Positions 27,176 to 38,255 of a stretch of DNA of 64,000 nt are shown one piece after another. The notes beneath the pieces were generated by a model. That model was not told the DNA's origin and ran no database searches. It saw only the letters and a program-made list of their open reading frames with translations. This DNA comes from Trochalopteron elliotii. Its lineage: Eukaryota > Chordata > Aves > Passeriformes > Leiothrichidae. The stretch lies in contig JANPWX010000029.1 in assembly GCA_024734555.1 (NCBI GenBank), positions 627,072 through 691,071 on the forward strand, given 5' to 3'. The position numbers were made by a program, and so were the translations under genes. Position 1 is the stretch's first letter; the number at the start of each line of letters is the position of its first letter.

Positions 27176-27465
27176 TGTCGCAATAGGACATGAAATAAAG
27201 GTGCTTGACTCCAGTCAGTAAAAATCAGAAGGTTTATTTACAATTCATTCAGCTCTTTTATAGCAGGCTGTGCTAAAGGCACATTATTGGTCCATAGGAC
27301 CGACACCTCCCATTGGCTCAGTAACAGAAATAGCAAATAACACCTGTTGTTATGGGAAAGGAATATTGTTTACACAAGGTTGTTTTGAGAAAAAAAAAAA
27401 ACTGTTGAAAACTTTCCCTTGGGAAGAGGTAGCAATTCTCAGGCTCAGAAAATATCAGGTCCACA
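27176..27465 (-). mobile_element. solo LTR, family A copy 1, joined to a CR1 tail
   Basis: This 290-bp LTR matches the copy at 29493-29784 along its whole length at roughly 85-90% identity by eye. Plus-strand ends are TGTCGC... and ...TCCACA. Read on the minus strand it has two CCAAT boxes, a TATA box (CTTTTATA on plus, 27255-27262) and, about 20 bases on, a polyadenylation signal (TTTATT on plus, 27233-27238), the order expected of an LTR. An extra ACATGA near 27188 and a missing GGCAGTAG-like segment distinguish it from copy 2. No target-site duplication is present: the left flank is AGGAG and the right flank is CR1 sequence. One side has therefore been rearranged since insertion. Confidence 0.85.
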
Positions 27466-27670
27466 ACAGAGGGTGTTGAGGCCCTGGCACAGGGTGCCCA
27501 GAGAAGCTGTGGCTGCCCCTGGATCTCTCCTGCAAGTGTCCAAAGCTGGGTTGGACACTGGGGCTTGGAGCAACCTGGGCTAGTGGAAGGTGTCCCTGCC
27601 CATGGCAGGGGGTGGAACTGGATGAGCTTTAATGTCTCTTCCAACCCCTGATGTTCTTTGATTTTATGAT
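27466..27670 (+). mobile_element. CR1 LINE, 3' end of about 200 bp
   Basis: The sequence follows the CR1 3' consensus: GAGGCCCTGGCACAGG, TGCCCAGAGAAGCTGTGG, then GTGGAAGGTGTCCCTGCC and the CATGGCAGGGGG block. It ends in GATTTTATGAT, a variant of the CR1 8-bp tail repeat. It covers only the last codons of ORF2 and the 3' UTR. CR1 homology starts exactly at the end of the upstream LTR, so the two elements are fused. The missing CR1 upstream part is not found on the other side of the LTR. Confidence 0.92.
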
Positions 27671-29492
27671 ATGTTACTATGTAGTAGTCACTCAGTTTTT
27701 ACACTCAGTTGTTCCACAGGAATTCCTGTTAAATTTAGTAGGATGACTTGTAAAGAAATTCTTCCCCACAACAAAATGCTCATCCTCACTTTGAGCATTT
27801 TTATAGTGGCCACAGGCTTCAATTTCTCTGTTATAAATAGCATATTTCACATTTAACAGCTATCAAATCACCTATTGCTTTTAATGTGCCCTCTTCAGTC
27901 TTCTTACTTCCCCTGGGTATGAGGTGTGAGAGAGCTCATTAAATTTCTGAGTCAGAAAAGAGAAAACAGTAAATAAAAGTAAATATATAAATTAAAAATA
28001 CACCATCTGTGGTATAAACAGGACACTCTGAAATGTTAGTTAAAATTTCCATAAATGTGACACATGATAAAAAGAGCAGTAGCACAAAGCAAAAGAAGAA
28101 AAAGACTTTTAAGGCTGATAAACTTAGCACTGTAAAGTGACACCTGACACTTCAAAGTGAAAGAATGAAGAGTTATTTATGTATTTTATCTCTTTAACAG
28201 AAAACAAATTAATAGTCCTTTTTTTTTCAATAATAAATTACTTGCAAATCAAGCATACCTGTATAACCTACAGGGGAGCCAAGGGTGGGAGGAAGTTTTG
28301 GCATATGCTAGGTTTTGTATTTTTCCTTTTTTTCTAAATAGTGCTAAAAAAACCTTCACAGTCATTCAGTGTCAAACTAATCTTCTTCCTTTTAACTCCC
28401 TTCTTACTCCTCTTTGAGGAAGTAAATCCATTTAATAGCATGAATGCAGACAAGCATCCTGGAAAATAAGTCCATCATGGTCTTGCTTTCCAGCTCTCTT
28501 ACCTGTTTCCTAGCACAGAAGCTAAATTTCAACAAATTGAAAATAATCCTCTGTAACAAGATTTTAATGGTAATAAATTGCAGCTTATGCATAAAAGTAA
28601 GATCACATATGTACAAGACGATTGGACAAAATATTCAGGGAAGTTAAATAGTTTATTTGTAGGTGATGTTTATGAAAAGAGAATGAAGTGGTTTTCAGCA
28701 GTTGGAGTCATTAGGTTAGCAGCCACAGCACAAAGTAAAATTTAAATTTTACAAAACAAATAACTGGTAAAGATGCAACTTCTGTTTAAAAGGGAGAATA
28801 TACTGATTTGGGATTAAAAATCAGTAACATGATGCTTTATCAGCAGACTCATGAGTGTCTTGCCTCTAAACCTCATAAGCAGAAACTCCTGAAAAGCCTG
28901 GATGCTGAAAAGGCAACGGAAATGATGGGGGAGGAGGAGAAGCAGATTTGGCAAGCTGCATCTTGATGAGCTATTAGGCTTAAGAGTGAGGAAGCAAGAG
29001 AGCTGCAGTTGAAAGCTCTATCAACCTGCTGAATACTTCAAAAGAAGCAGATTAAAAAAAAGAAACAAAAAAACAAAGTGGAAAAAACATCAGTCATCTT
29101 TGGAGATCCCACAGCTGTGTAAATAGAAGGCCCTTACTGGCTGAGGAAAGCAGTCTGGATGTGTTCCTCTGAGGGTGATCAGGAGGTTCTGAATGGAATT
29201 GATGTGTTCTGATATGATTCTGTGACTGCCCACAATGGGCTCGGTATGGATTTGGCTCCCTGAGTAAGGCAGGGTACAGGGTGTGTCACAGCCCTGTCTC
29301 TGTTCCTGGCTGCCCCTGGGTGAGCCCCAGCTCCAGGATCCTGCCAAAGGGAAGGTGTTGGAGCTCCTGTGCATGGCCAGGTGTTCCTGCTACCCTTTCC
29401 CTCTTGCCAGTGGCCTCCCCTCTCTCCATTCCCTGCAGGGCTGCTCTCTGACCTCTGAGCTAGGTAAGAGAGGAGAAGGGGGAAGCTCAACC
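27671..29492. other. unique DNA between two related LTRs, no provirus interior
   Basis: Although flanked by two LTRs of one family in the same orientation, this 1.8 kb shows no retroviral primer-binding site, polypurine tract or gag/pol/env frame. It is AT-rich unique sequence up to about 29100 and more GC-rich from 29220 to 29480. A 25-base segment (29439-29463) has a strong polypyrimidine acceptor and a GTAAGAG donor, but I do not call an exon on that alone. Confidence 0.6.
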
Positions 29493-29784
29493 TGTGGCAA
29501 TAGGATAAAGATGCTTGACTCCAGTCAGGAGGCAGTAGAAATCAGAAGGTTTATTTACAATTCATTCAGCCCTTTTACAACATGCTGCACTAAAAGACAC
29601 GTTATTGGTCCATAGGACTGACACCTCTCCCATTGGCTCAGTAACAGAAATAGCAAACAACACCTGTTGGTATGGGAAAGGAATATTGTTTACACAAGGT
29701 TGTTTTGGGGAAAAGAAAACTGTTGAAAAGTTTCCCTTGGGAAGAGCTCAGCAATTCTCAGGCTCAGAAAATATTGGGTCCACA
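29493..29784 (-). mobile_element. solo LTR, family A copy 2, with target-site duplication
   Basis: The element runs TGTGGCAATAGG...GGGTCCACA on plus. It is flanked by the perfect 5-bp direct repeat CAACC (29488-29492 and 29785-29789), a typical insertion footprint. Read on the minus strand it carries CCAAT boxes (two ATTGG strings on plus) and AATAAA (TTTATT on plus, 29550-29555), but the TATA box of copy 1 has changed to GTAAAAGG. The matching duplication shows that this copy is a complete solo LTR inserted on its own, not the partner LTR of the copy at 27176. A 5-bp duplication fits the ERVL group; the class is inferred. Confidence 0.9.
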
Positions 29785-30589
29785 CAACCAGATCACACAC
29801 TGCCTTGTGGCCTGTGAGCACACCTGAAGGGATGAAGCGGGGGGGAATGGGAACAAGTATCACAACTGTGAGCTGCTTTTTTGGATGTGGATGCTGTGAA
29901 TGTACATGTGTGTGGAAGTGTATTAGGAAAGACACACTTTCACGTGTTGGATGTTTGGAGGATGAGATGTCCCCCAGCAGAGATCTGGCGTGGGTCACTG
30001 GGGGTCTGATGGGAGCAGTCAGTGCTGTTACTTCGAGACAAGACCATATTTTTGGGATGTATCTCTATATTTCTGTGTGAAATGGAGCCCTGAGATGTCC
30101 TTTGAGCCCCTGACACAAGCAAAGGAAAAGCAGATGAAGAGCACAGGAGGCACAGTGTCCCCATGGCAGCTGGCCCTCAGAGCTGTTCTCCTCAGCCTGG
30201 CTCCTGAGCAGTTAATTGTGTAGGAACTGTCCTTGTACTTCCTGTCACAGTAACTTTTATGGACTATTTTGAGTTTGAGGAGTCCCTGCTGTGGGAATGC
30301 TCAAAGACAGATTTTGTTTTGAGGCACAAATATGTGCTTGGCAAAAGTGACCTGCAAAGTTTTGACAGTGTACTGATAGTACATGAAAAAGAAGGGACTT
30401 GTTTTTTTCCTAGAACTTAGGCATTACATTTTAATAGTGAGACTGATTTGCCCAATTGAAAATTTACTGAGAAATGAGACAGAATATCCAGTCCTTAATG
30501 TGTCAAAATCAAAATGGGTATATTTCAAAAGATAAAGGGTAGCTGGAATAGATATTACAGGCTCACTTCAGGAAGAAGTTGGTAAAAGG
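29785..30589. other. unique DNA, no gene seen
   Basis: After the CAACC target-site repeat this is unique sequence. Open frames of 70-102 codons occur on both strands without family resemblance. Confidence 0.55.
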
Positions 30590-30673
30590 CTATGGTTGTC
30601 AATATGCAGGAGGTCAGATTGAATGATGATAATGGCCCATTTCAGTTCCTATAAATTGGTGAATCTAATAATT
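30590..30673 (+). mobile_element. old CR1-like 3' end fragment
   Basis: The segment GCAGGAGGTCAGATTGAATG continues with ATAATGGCCC and a CTATAAATTGGTGAATCTAA end. This follows the GAGGTCAGACTAGATGATC...AATGGTCCC...TATGAATCT ending of ancient CR1/L3 elements shared by birds, crocodiles and turtles. It is strongly diverged and only about 85 bases, so the family assignment is tentative and the left limit is arbitrary. Confidence 0.55.
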
Positions 30674-33373
30674 TCAGTAGAAATGCTGCCTCTGAATGTC
30701 ATTTGCACTGTGACCTCATCCATCTGGAGGTGTTAAGCAGCTTTAAAGTAGATGCAAGATCTACTGACTTTGTCTACTTCCTTTGCTAGGACAGTAAAAA
30801 GAGCTTGTGTGGAATTAGGATTCAAAACTTTATTCAGAAACCTGTCTGTAAGTTTTTGGGGATGGGGGGAGGGAACACATCTAGCCTAGATTCTCTTATA
30901 TCATATTTTATGTTCACAGGTCCCACATTGAAAATAATATATTCTGTACTGAATGTAAAAGAAAAGTCACTTATATATTTTTTCGTTGTTTTTATTCAGA
31001 GACAATGTTTTTGACACAAAGATGAAGCAGATTCTCATCTTTTGTGGTCGTTTTTAATCTTGAATCTTTTCCTGTATTCTTTAAAATATTCATACTTGCA
31101 TTGAGAAGCCAAATTTTTGAAGGTGATCCTAGGTGAATAGGATTAAACAACTCAGGTCAAACTACTTACTTAATCACTGTATATTCTTCATGCAATTGGC
31201 AAGAAATTATATTTCATACAGCATTCTTTATAGGCTCAAATTTTAGTATTCTGAGAGGAGAAAAATGAAAGGCAAATAGCACGACCTTTTGTATCTCAAT
31301 GACCTGAAACTGGAGATGGGTTGCAATTTAAATACAGAATTCAATCCTAACTTTAGGCACTTGTAAAATATGTCTGGGACATTCAAAATGGAAAAGATAC
31401 AATGTAATATCCTTCCAGGGAGAAGAGCTTTGAAAATTGCCATTTTCCTTTCACACATTAAGGCACTTACTGATTAAAATTCATGAATTTGATTAAGAAA
31501 AAGTAATAATTTCTCCCAGAAGCAAAGTTCTTTTTCCTTTTAATTGTTTTATTTGTTTCTAGTGCAGGAGGGATAACTTATGTTTTGATTTTAAGCCAGA
31601 AAAATGCAGATTTCTTTTTTGCTGTTTTCATACGCAGAAATGTTTCATTTTTTAAAATTATCATTAGTGACACAACTATGGAATTTATACTCGGTGTTCT
31701 TTAATAGAATGAATTCTGACAGCTAAACATCAGAACTTCATCTAATCATGAGTGTCACCAGGCAAAAGAATCAGACTTAACTGATGTATTCTCCTTCTCT
31801 GTCTGAGCATGTGCTCGGCCCCATGGGAATCAACAAGGAACAATTGTACCTATAGCACAGAGAGTAAAATCTAGGAAATGATAGAATGAATTCACCTGCT
31901 TCCCCCTGAAATTAATCTAATTAAGACTTTCCTTGAACAGGCTGCATGGGCTGAGGTGTCAGGGAGTGCAGTGGAATATTGGGGCTGGTGCAGGAGCCCC
32001 AGGTGGTGCCTTGATTTAGCCTTGAAATTCTGTGTCAAGGATCCCTGCAGCTCCAGCAGTGGGATATGACAGCTCCTCACCACATTCCTTTTCCAAATGA
32101 GGGATAAGATGTTCAGATTTGACCATTGACTTGCAGTGCCTCATGCTCAGAAGTACCTACCCTGAGTATCCTTCCAAGATTATTAGAAAGTGCTGAGCGC
32201 CTGCATTTTAAAAATCCTGATTCATTGGAAGTTCTCAGATAGGGATTCCAGTTTCTTGCTCATGAAGTCCTGACTGAAGGCAATATTTTTTTATGGAATA
32301 GAAAAAGGATGGTCCAGCTGCCCAGCAAAAGTGTAGTGTAGCTGTGATGGCACAGGCCTGCACTGAATGATCTGAAGTGATACAGATGATCCAGACAGGC
32401 TCAAAAGTGTTTCAGCTCCTCACTCCAAGGTGCAGCAGATTTGTGACTGGCAGTCATTGAAATGGAGTTGCAGTTATTTCTCCTTCCCCTCTGGGGCAAG
32501 AAACTCTCTCTGTCACTGGGCTGGACCAGCTGTGCTCACACAGCTCTGCCCACCAGCTAATCAGGAAACCTTCTGTGATTTTTCTGACTGGAGTGGAGCA
32601 AAGGCAAACATCTGGACTCCACAGGAACACGATGAACCAAGGGAAACCTGCCAGCAGTGTTTCTAAGATATGTGTGCCTTAAGGAGGAAATCACTGTGTT
32701 GAAGGTGCTATGAGCAGCTCTTGCTATTTGTTTCCCTGACATTCCATTGTCTTCATAAGATCAGCAAGGGCACTGCACCAACAAAGACACAAGTCAAGTC
32801 TATTTATGCATGAGCTTTCAGTGAGCTTATTTCTTCTAGTATGAGATACCTGTGTATCCAGTGTCAGGGAGGAAAAGGTTCTCCAAGTGAACATGGGTAT
32901 TTTTGGTAAGATTTTTAGACCTCATCAATGTCTAGCTTAGATATTAGTAATTTTTTTTTTATATGCAGACAGAAAATACCAGAGTTAAAAATAGGCTCTT
33001 GAACAAGGTTCTGTAATTTTTCTTGTATTCTTGCAAGTAGTGCTGACCAGCATGGAAATCCCAGAAATAACCATTAAGTTACAAGTGCAGGATGGGAGAC
33101 AAGAGGAAGAGGCTGGTTGGTCCTCTTGAATTTCTGGGTTTGGTTGACAAAATTTTTGTCCTCTAAGGTAGTTTGTCTTTAATGTTCTCTAATAATTAAT
33201 TTTTCAGTTTTTATTTCCTTGCAAATCCCAAATTGCAATATTTGATATTATTTGTAAAGCTCCAGCTGCCAGGTTGGTAGTATTTTGCAAGAGCCAGGTT
33301 TCATTTTTTAAAGTCCTATATTTGTTTTTTCTTCTCATTGTTCAAGAGAAGTTGAAAATATGAACCATAACAC

Positions 33374-33374
<1 letters not shown>
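30674..33374. other. unique AT-rich DNA, no gene seen
   Basis: No recognisable gene. A more GC-rich stretch at 31930-32090 and 32300-32660 contains the second copy of an 18-base string also found at 5838-5855 (here 32391-32408). Confidence 0.55.

Positions 33375-33413
<39 letters not shown>
33375..33413. repeat. uninterrupted poly(A), 39 bases
   Basis: A pure run of 39 A on plus. No polyadenylation signal or coding remnant precedes it at the usual distance, so it is called simple sequence rather than the tail of a processed copy. Its length is liable to vary between individuals and between assemblies. Confidence 0.9.
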
Positions 33414-33415
<2 letters not shown>

Positions 33416-36400
33416 AAAATAAAAGAATGAATACTAAAGCCATTATTTTGGAAACAAGATCTTTAAACCTATAAAAATTTGCTTATAATTTGGAGGGAGG
33501 GGCAGATTTTTATATCCCTCCCAGCTACTGTGTTTCTTTACAAGGAAGGACTATAATACACTATATATGGAACATGAACTGTAGTTGACTTATTAAGAAC
33601 AGCACAAAGCAGAGTGAAAAGCAATCATGAATTGTAGAAGAAATCACTTGTCTCTGTCTCAGTTTACCTTTCTAATGGCACCCAGGCCCTGAGAAGTGTA
33701 AGGCCAAGGAAAATGATGGCATAAAGCAGAATACTTAAAAGTTCTGTGTTTTTTCAGAGGTTGGGACTTCTCCCCCTGTTTTCCACAGACCAGCATTTTT
33801 CTTCCTGTAAATAAAACAGCTCATATGAAAAAAAAAATCTTTTTATCTTTTCCTAATTTTTTATCAAGCTTATTTCACAAAATGAGACTCAGTCCTAGAA
33901 AAATGCTTTGAGATTTTGTAATTAAAAACAATTGTTGTAGAAATATTAGTTCATTAAAGGGAGATTTATCCCTTATGGAAATAAAAACCAGCATGAATAA
34001 TACAGTGAAAAGGAAAGATTGAGTCAATTGTTCCTGTGCTTCCTTCCTTAAAATTGAATTATTCATTATTTCCTTTAAAAATGCACAGAAAATATTTTTT
34101 TTTCCTAACTTAAGACTGCCACTGAAGTTACATATTAAACAAAAATAAATCCATGCCTAGACAGCTTCCATGAATTCTTACTAATTATCATACTTTGAGA
34201 GTTACCTGTTTTGTGACTTCTCTGGGTTTATATTTGAAAGCAAAATCAGATGCCATTTCCCAGCTGAAGTGCAATTTTGTTGTAATTCCTTACAAGTTTT
34301 TAGATGATTTCTTTTTATCTTTTTTTTTTTTTTGATAGGGAGATACTACAGTTTTGTCATACTTCTGGTTCACTCATGTCTGTATCAAATGATAACAATG
34401 TTAGGGTAGGAAATTGCAAAATAAGTGAATTTAAAATTTTATCATCCCAAAGCACATATTTGGGAGGCTGGTGAAGGAGTAGCCGTGTTACAGAAGGGTT
34501 GCTTTGGAGGGAGGTGGGCAAATGGCCTTTGTCCATGAATAGAACCCTCATTTCTGAAGCTTACCAGTAGAAGTGTGTGAAAGATACAACTCAGGATATA
34601 GTAAAGATATTTCCTGAATAGAATATTTGCTTAAGAAACAATCAAACCCTCTGTGACAGTGTTAAATAACTTGTGAAAACAGGCTAAATGCTCACTTGGC
34701 TTCCGGTCAACCACAGGTCTGCCAACCCAGAAGCCATAGAGGACTTTTTGTTTTTTGTGACCTTTCTTCTGTCTGTGATCTCTACAAATTCTGTCATTTC
34801 ACAAAATCTCTCTACAGGTTCCACTTTGCTCTTCTCTCTGTCTTACTGCTCCCTTTAAGATGTCATTTTCCAATTGGCTCAGGGATGTGAAGAGGGAGGC
34901 AATATTTAGGGTACACAAGGCTGACCTCCACAGAGAGCATCACATATGTCATTTTCCACTAGTATATTTTCCTGGGAGACCCAGGAAAGGATGAATTGTA
35001 GTACTATGTATTCTTCACAATATTCTTCATGGGAATTCCCTGTTTTTAAGGGTGATTTGGGTTCTTCAAAAGTCTTGGAGTAGATGTGAGCAGGGCACTG
35101 GAATGTCCTGTCTTGACGACACCATTTTCCTTGGCCTGGGTTAGACTCCAAAGCTTCTATAGCAGGAAAACCTGGAGCTCTTTCAAGACTGAATCATACC
35201 AGTGCTTGTAGAAAAGAGGTGACATTTCACATTAGAGGCAGATGGAAGAAATATTTATTTGGCATGTAGATTTCAAGCAAATGATGGATGTTGTAGTCTG
35301 TTCACTGGATTGGAATGTTAAAGCCCCAGAGAACACAGAATTATCTGGCCTGTGAGGCAATAAAAAGGACATAAATAATTGATTTATCATATGTTTCTGC
35401 AACTTTGCACAATGTTTTCACCTCCACTTACCAAGATATGTATTTATTGCCATATATGATGTTTCACATAGGTAGAGTTAATACACACAAATGAATACCC
35501 AAAAGCTCATGAATGAAACAGCATAAATATAGAGAACAAATAAATGTACTAGTAAAAGTTTAGTAGTTAATAAAGCATTTCACATGGAAGTTTCTAATGA
35601 AGAAGGGGACAAATTAGGAACAGTAGGGCAGGGGAAGTGCTGCCAGGTCACAGGCCTTGAACTAGGAAATGAAAATCTCTCCCTCTTCTGCAGTGGGCTG
35701 TGACTGTTTCCTTTCCATCTGAAGAAAAATTGTTTTTATGTCATTGATATTCAACCTTCACAGTGGGTAGTGAAAGAAACTCCATTTGCATCTTTAGATA
35801 ATCATCTAGCAATTTTTTTCACCAAAGAAGCAGCTGGTGCCTTGTCCATTGTGCAGAGGAAAACATATTTCATTTCTATTAATGTTCAGAGAAGGTCTTG
35901 TCTTAATTTATGGCCTATAGTGTTAATAGCCATCATCATTTTAATGAACTAATTAGATTAATTACAGTTATTGCACATTATTATTATTATTCTTACCATA
36001 ATCACCATGGGGAAAATTTTAAGTATTAGAAATCAAGAATTGTATTATTACAACTCTAATTTGTAGTGTGCCGATATTTCCCCAGTAGGCCCCAATTGTG
36101 TGGCATAATAATGGAATGATTTTAATTCATCTTTTAGCTGCAACATTATGAAGAGAGTTTCTGATTTTTTTCAATACTTTTGAAGTTGTTTTTTTTTTTA
36201 AATTCTTGACTCTTTTTGAACAGTATCGTGGCAGGGTGAATGCTGAGGTAAAAATAATTTAGTCCATTGCTTTGTATTACTAAGATGAAATTTGGGTGTT
36301 TGCTTTCTTATGATGTTTAAACCCAGTACTTCCTTTGACTGGAAGAGTTGCATTACTGTGCTTTGTGGAAAGTAGGTATTCACAGATGCTTGTGGCCTGT

Positions 36401-37204
36401 ATTTCATAGATGTCTATACCTAAGTTTGTTTTGCTATGGTCATAATAGATTTGGGATTTGGAAGTAAATATTAGCTTTTATGTCAATAACTTTTAAATGT
36501 GTCTGTATGCTCCGTTTCCTCCATTTTCTTCTATGTACTTTACAGCCTTATGTTACGATTTTTTGCACGTAGAAGGATTACTCTTTGCCCTGTTTTTCAT
36601 GAAATGGGTATATATCTGCTTTGAGAAGTTTAAAAAATTCAGGAAAAAACCTGAATACAGATGTCTCAATAAATGAGACATCTTTCTTTAAATCAAGAAG
36701 AACCTACAGTGATTTATTTCAGAACCCATTTTTACAGCCTCTTTTGCAGAGATGGTCTTTTGGCTGAATGTTTTGTGTATATGTGTCAAATAGAATGGGA
36801 CTGTCACCCCAGGATCAGTTTTGCAAGTAGCAGGAATGGAAATGATGATGATCATAATTAGGGTATTTCCTTGTGTGAACACAGTTTTTCCAATCCTATT
36901 GAGATGCTGCAGTCAGACATCATAACATGTATAAAGAGGCACTGTGAGAATATGTTCAGATTGACATGAAAGAAGCTGGGAGCCAGAGAACAAAGGAATG
37001 ATCAAAACCTGACTTTGCAGAGAGGGAGCAATGGAAGGAGTAGAAAATTCAGACCACCCCAGACAGCAGATGTAGCTCTTCATTTCTGAAGAACAGATAA
37101 AAATGCACCTGGTGAGCAAGGATTGTGTCACAAGGCTGTGAGGGCAAATCTGTACCACAGAGAGGCAGATCATTGTAGAGAAAATGACTGCAGCGGAAGG
37201 GTGA
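33414..37204. other. unique AT-rich DNA, no gene seen
   Basis: No gene recognised. 35940-36160 is dense in TAATTA-type homeodomain core motifs with an ATT trinucleotide run near 35978, and might be conserved non-coding DNA. A hairpin-like GATGTCTCAATAAATGAGACATC lies at 36660-36682. Confidence 0.5.
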
Positions 37205-37728
37205 TGTAGCAATGGGGAACAAAGTCATGGACCCCCTTGTGCGTGTGCAGGAAATTGCTTTATTGTAGAAAACACCTTTTTTATATAGCTTTAGTTTCCA
37301 CCGGACATAACCACAACTTAACAGAAGAAAAGCACCCATTGGCTGCTCAGCTGCAGTGCTGCTGTCCACACAACAACCCAGTCTACAACACCCAATCAGC
37401 CTCCTGCTCACATGCTGTCCGTGCATCTCACCACCCAATCAGCTTCCTCCTCACATGCTATCCATGTGTCTCGCCACCCAATCAACTTTCCGCTCACATA
37501 CTGTCCGGCATCTCACCACCCAATCAGCCTCCTGCTCACATGTTGTCCAGCATCTCATCACCCAATCAGCTTCCTGCTCACAACGCTGTCCATGCATCTC
37601 ACCACCCAATCAGATTCCTGCTCACATGCTGTCCATGCGTCTCACCACCCAATCAGATTCCTGCTCACATGCTGTCCACAGGTCTTATCACCCAATCAGC
37701 TTACCTCTGATTTTAGTTTAGGAGGACA
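37205..37728 (-). mobile_element. solo LTR with a CCAAT minisatellite in U3
   Basis: Read on the minus strand the element begins TGTCCTCC (37728) and ends GCTACA (37205), giving TG...CA termini and a length of 524 bp. The flanks GGTGA (37200-37204) and GGTTA (37729-37733) match at four of five bases, a plausible aged 5-bp target-site duplication. Its promoter layout is clear: a U3 of tandem ATTGGGTG-containing units, a further CCAAT box, a TATATAA box (TTATATA on plus, 37281-37287), then AATAAA (TTTATT on plus, 37259-37264). No viral genes adjoin it. Three overlapping open frames across it (112-157 codons, plus strand) are a by-product of the repeat, whose 43-base unit is not a multiple of three, and are not genes. 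The end points are my best fit and could shift slightly. Confidence 0.75.
37390..37710. repeat. 43-bp minisatellite, about 7.5 copies, one CCAAT box each
   Basis: Units start at ACCCAATCAG and run about 42-45 bases, for example ACCCAATCAGATTCCTGCTC followed by ACATGCTGTCCATGCGTCTC and ACC. Seven complete units and one partial unit are present, with a few substitutions and one-base indels each. Every unit has the CCAAT pentamer on plus (ATTGG on minus), the core of the NF-Y site. The array fills most of the U3 of the enclosing LTR, the region where retroviruses carry enhancers. Repeated U3 enhancers are known in retroviruses; enhancer activity here is inference. Confidence 0.92.
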
Positions 37729-37811
37729 GGTTATTTTTTATGTAGTCTGAGAGGTGTGCTACAAACCACTTTATTTTGCCCCTGAAGTCAAATCATGCTG
37801 GTGTTGGAACC

Positions 37812-38255
37812 TGTGGTGGTTTTAACTGGCAGGAAGATCAACACCACAGAGTTGTTTGCTTGCTCTCCACCCACACCAATGGGATAGGGGAGAGAATTGG
37901 GTAAAAAATGTGCAGCTTAGGATAAGGACAGTGTAATGGGACAGAAGTGGAAGGTATAATAATATTTATTATTAATAAAAATTAACAGATATAGAAAGAA
38001 AGCAATGGACAATGCAATTGCTTCTGTCCTGCCGAGTGATTCTCAGCCCATTTCTGATCAGTTTCTCCTTAGTTTATTTCCTGACCATGATACCAGGTGG
38101 TGTGGAATATCCCTGCAGTCAGCTGGGGTCAGCTGTACAGGCTGTGACCCCTCCCAGCTCCTTGTGCACCCCCAGCCTGCTCACTGGTGGGCAGACACAA
38201 CACTGTGCCAGCTATTAGGAAGGAAATTTACTCTATCCCAGCCCAAACCAGGACA
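37812..38255 (-). mobile_element. solo ERVL-type LTR, 444 bp, reverse orientation
   Basis: The plus strand begins TGTGGTGGTTTTAACTGG and ends CTCTATCCCAGCCCAAACC then AGGACA. This pair of ends, together with the internal strings AATGGGATAGGGGAGAGAATTGG, GATAAGGACAGTGTAATGGG and TGGAATATCCCTGCAGTCAG, is typical of a widespread avian ERVL LTR. It lies on the minus strand: its start there is TGTCCTGGTTTGGGC. The flanks AACC (37808-37811 and 38256-38259) match exactly and adjoin both termini, a 4-bp duplication, or a 5-bp one with a changed base. A polyadenylation-type TTTATT on plus lies at 37965-37970. No interior viral sequence is attached. Only 83 bases separate it from the neighbouring LTR. 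Confidence 0.9.

Noticed and set aside
29439..29463. 25-base segment with strong splice-site look-alikes
   Set aside because: Good acceptor and donor strings occur by chance in GC-rich DNA. One phase is open but no neighbouring exon or protein similarity supports it.
37237..37750. Three overlapping plus-strand open frames with repeated HPISFLLTC/TQSASCSH-like residues
   Set aside because: All three phases are open because a stop-free 43-base unit is repeated. This is a tandem-repeat artefact inside an LTR.
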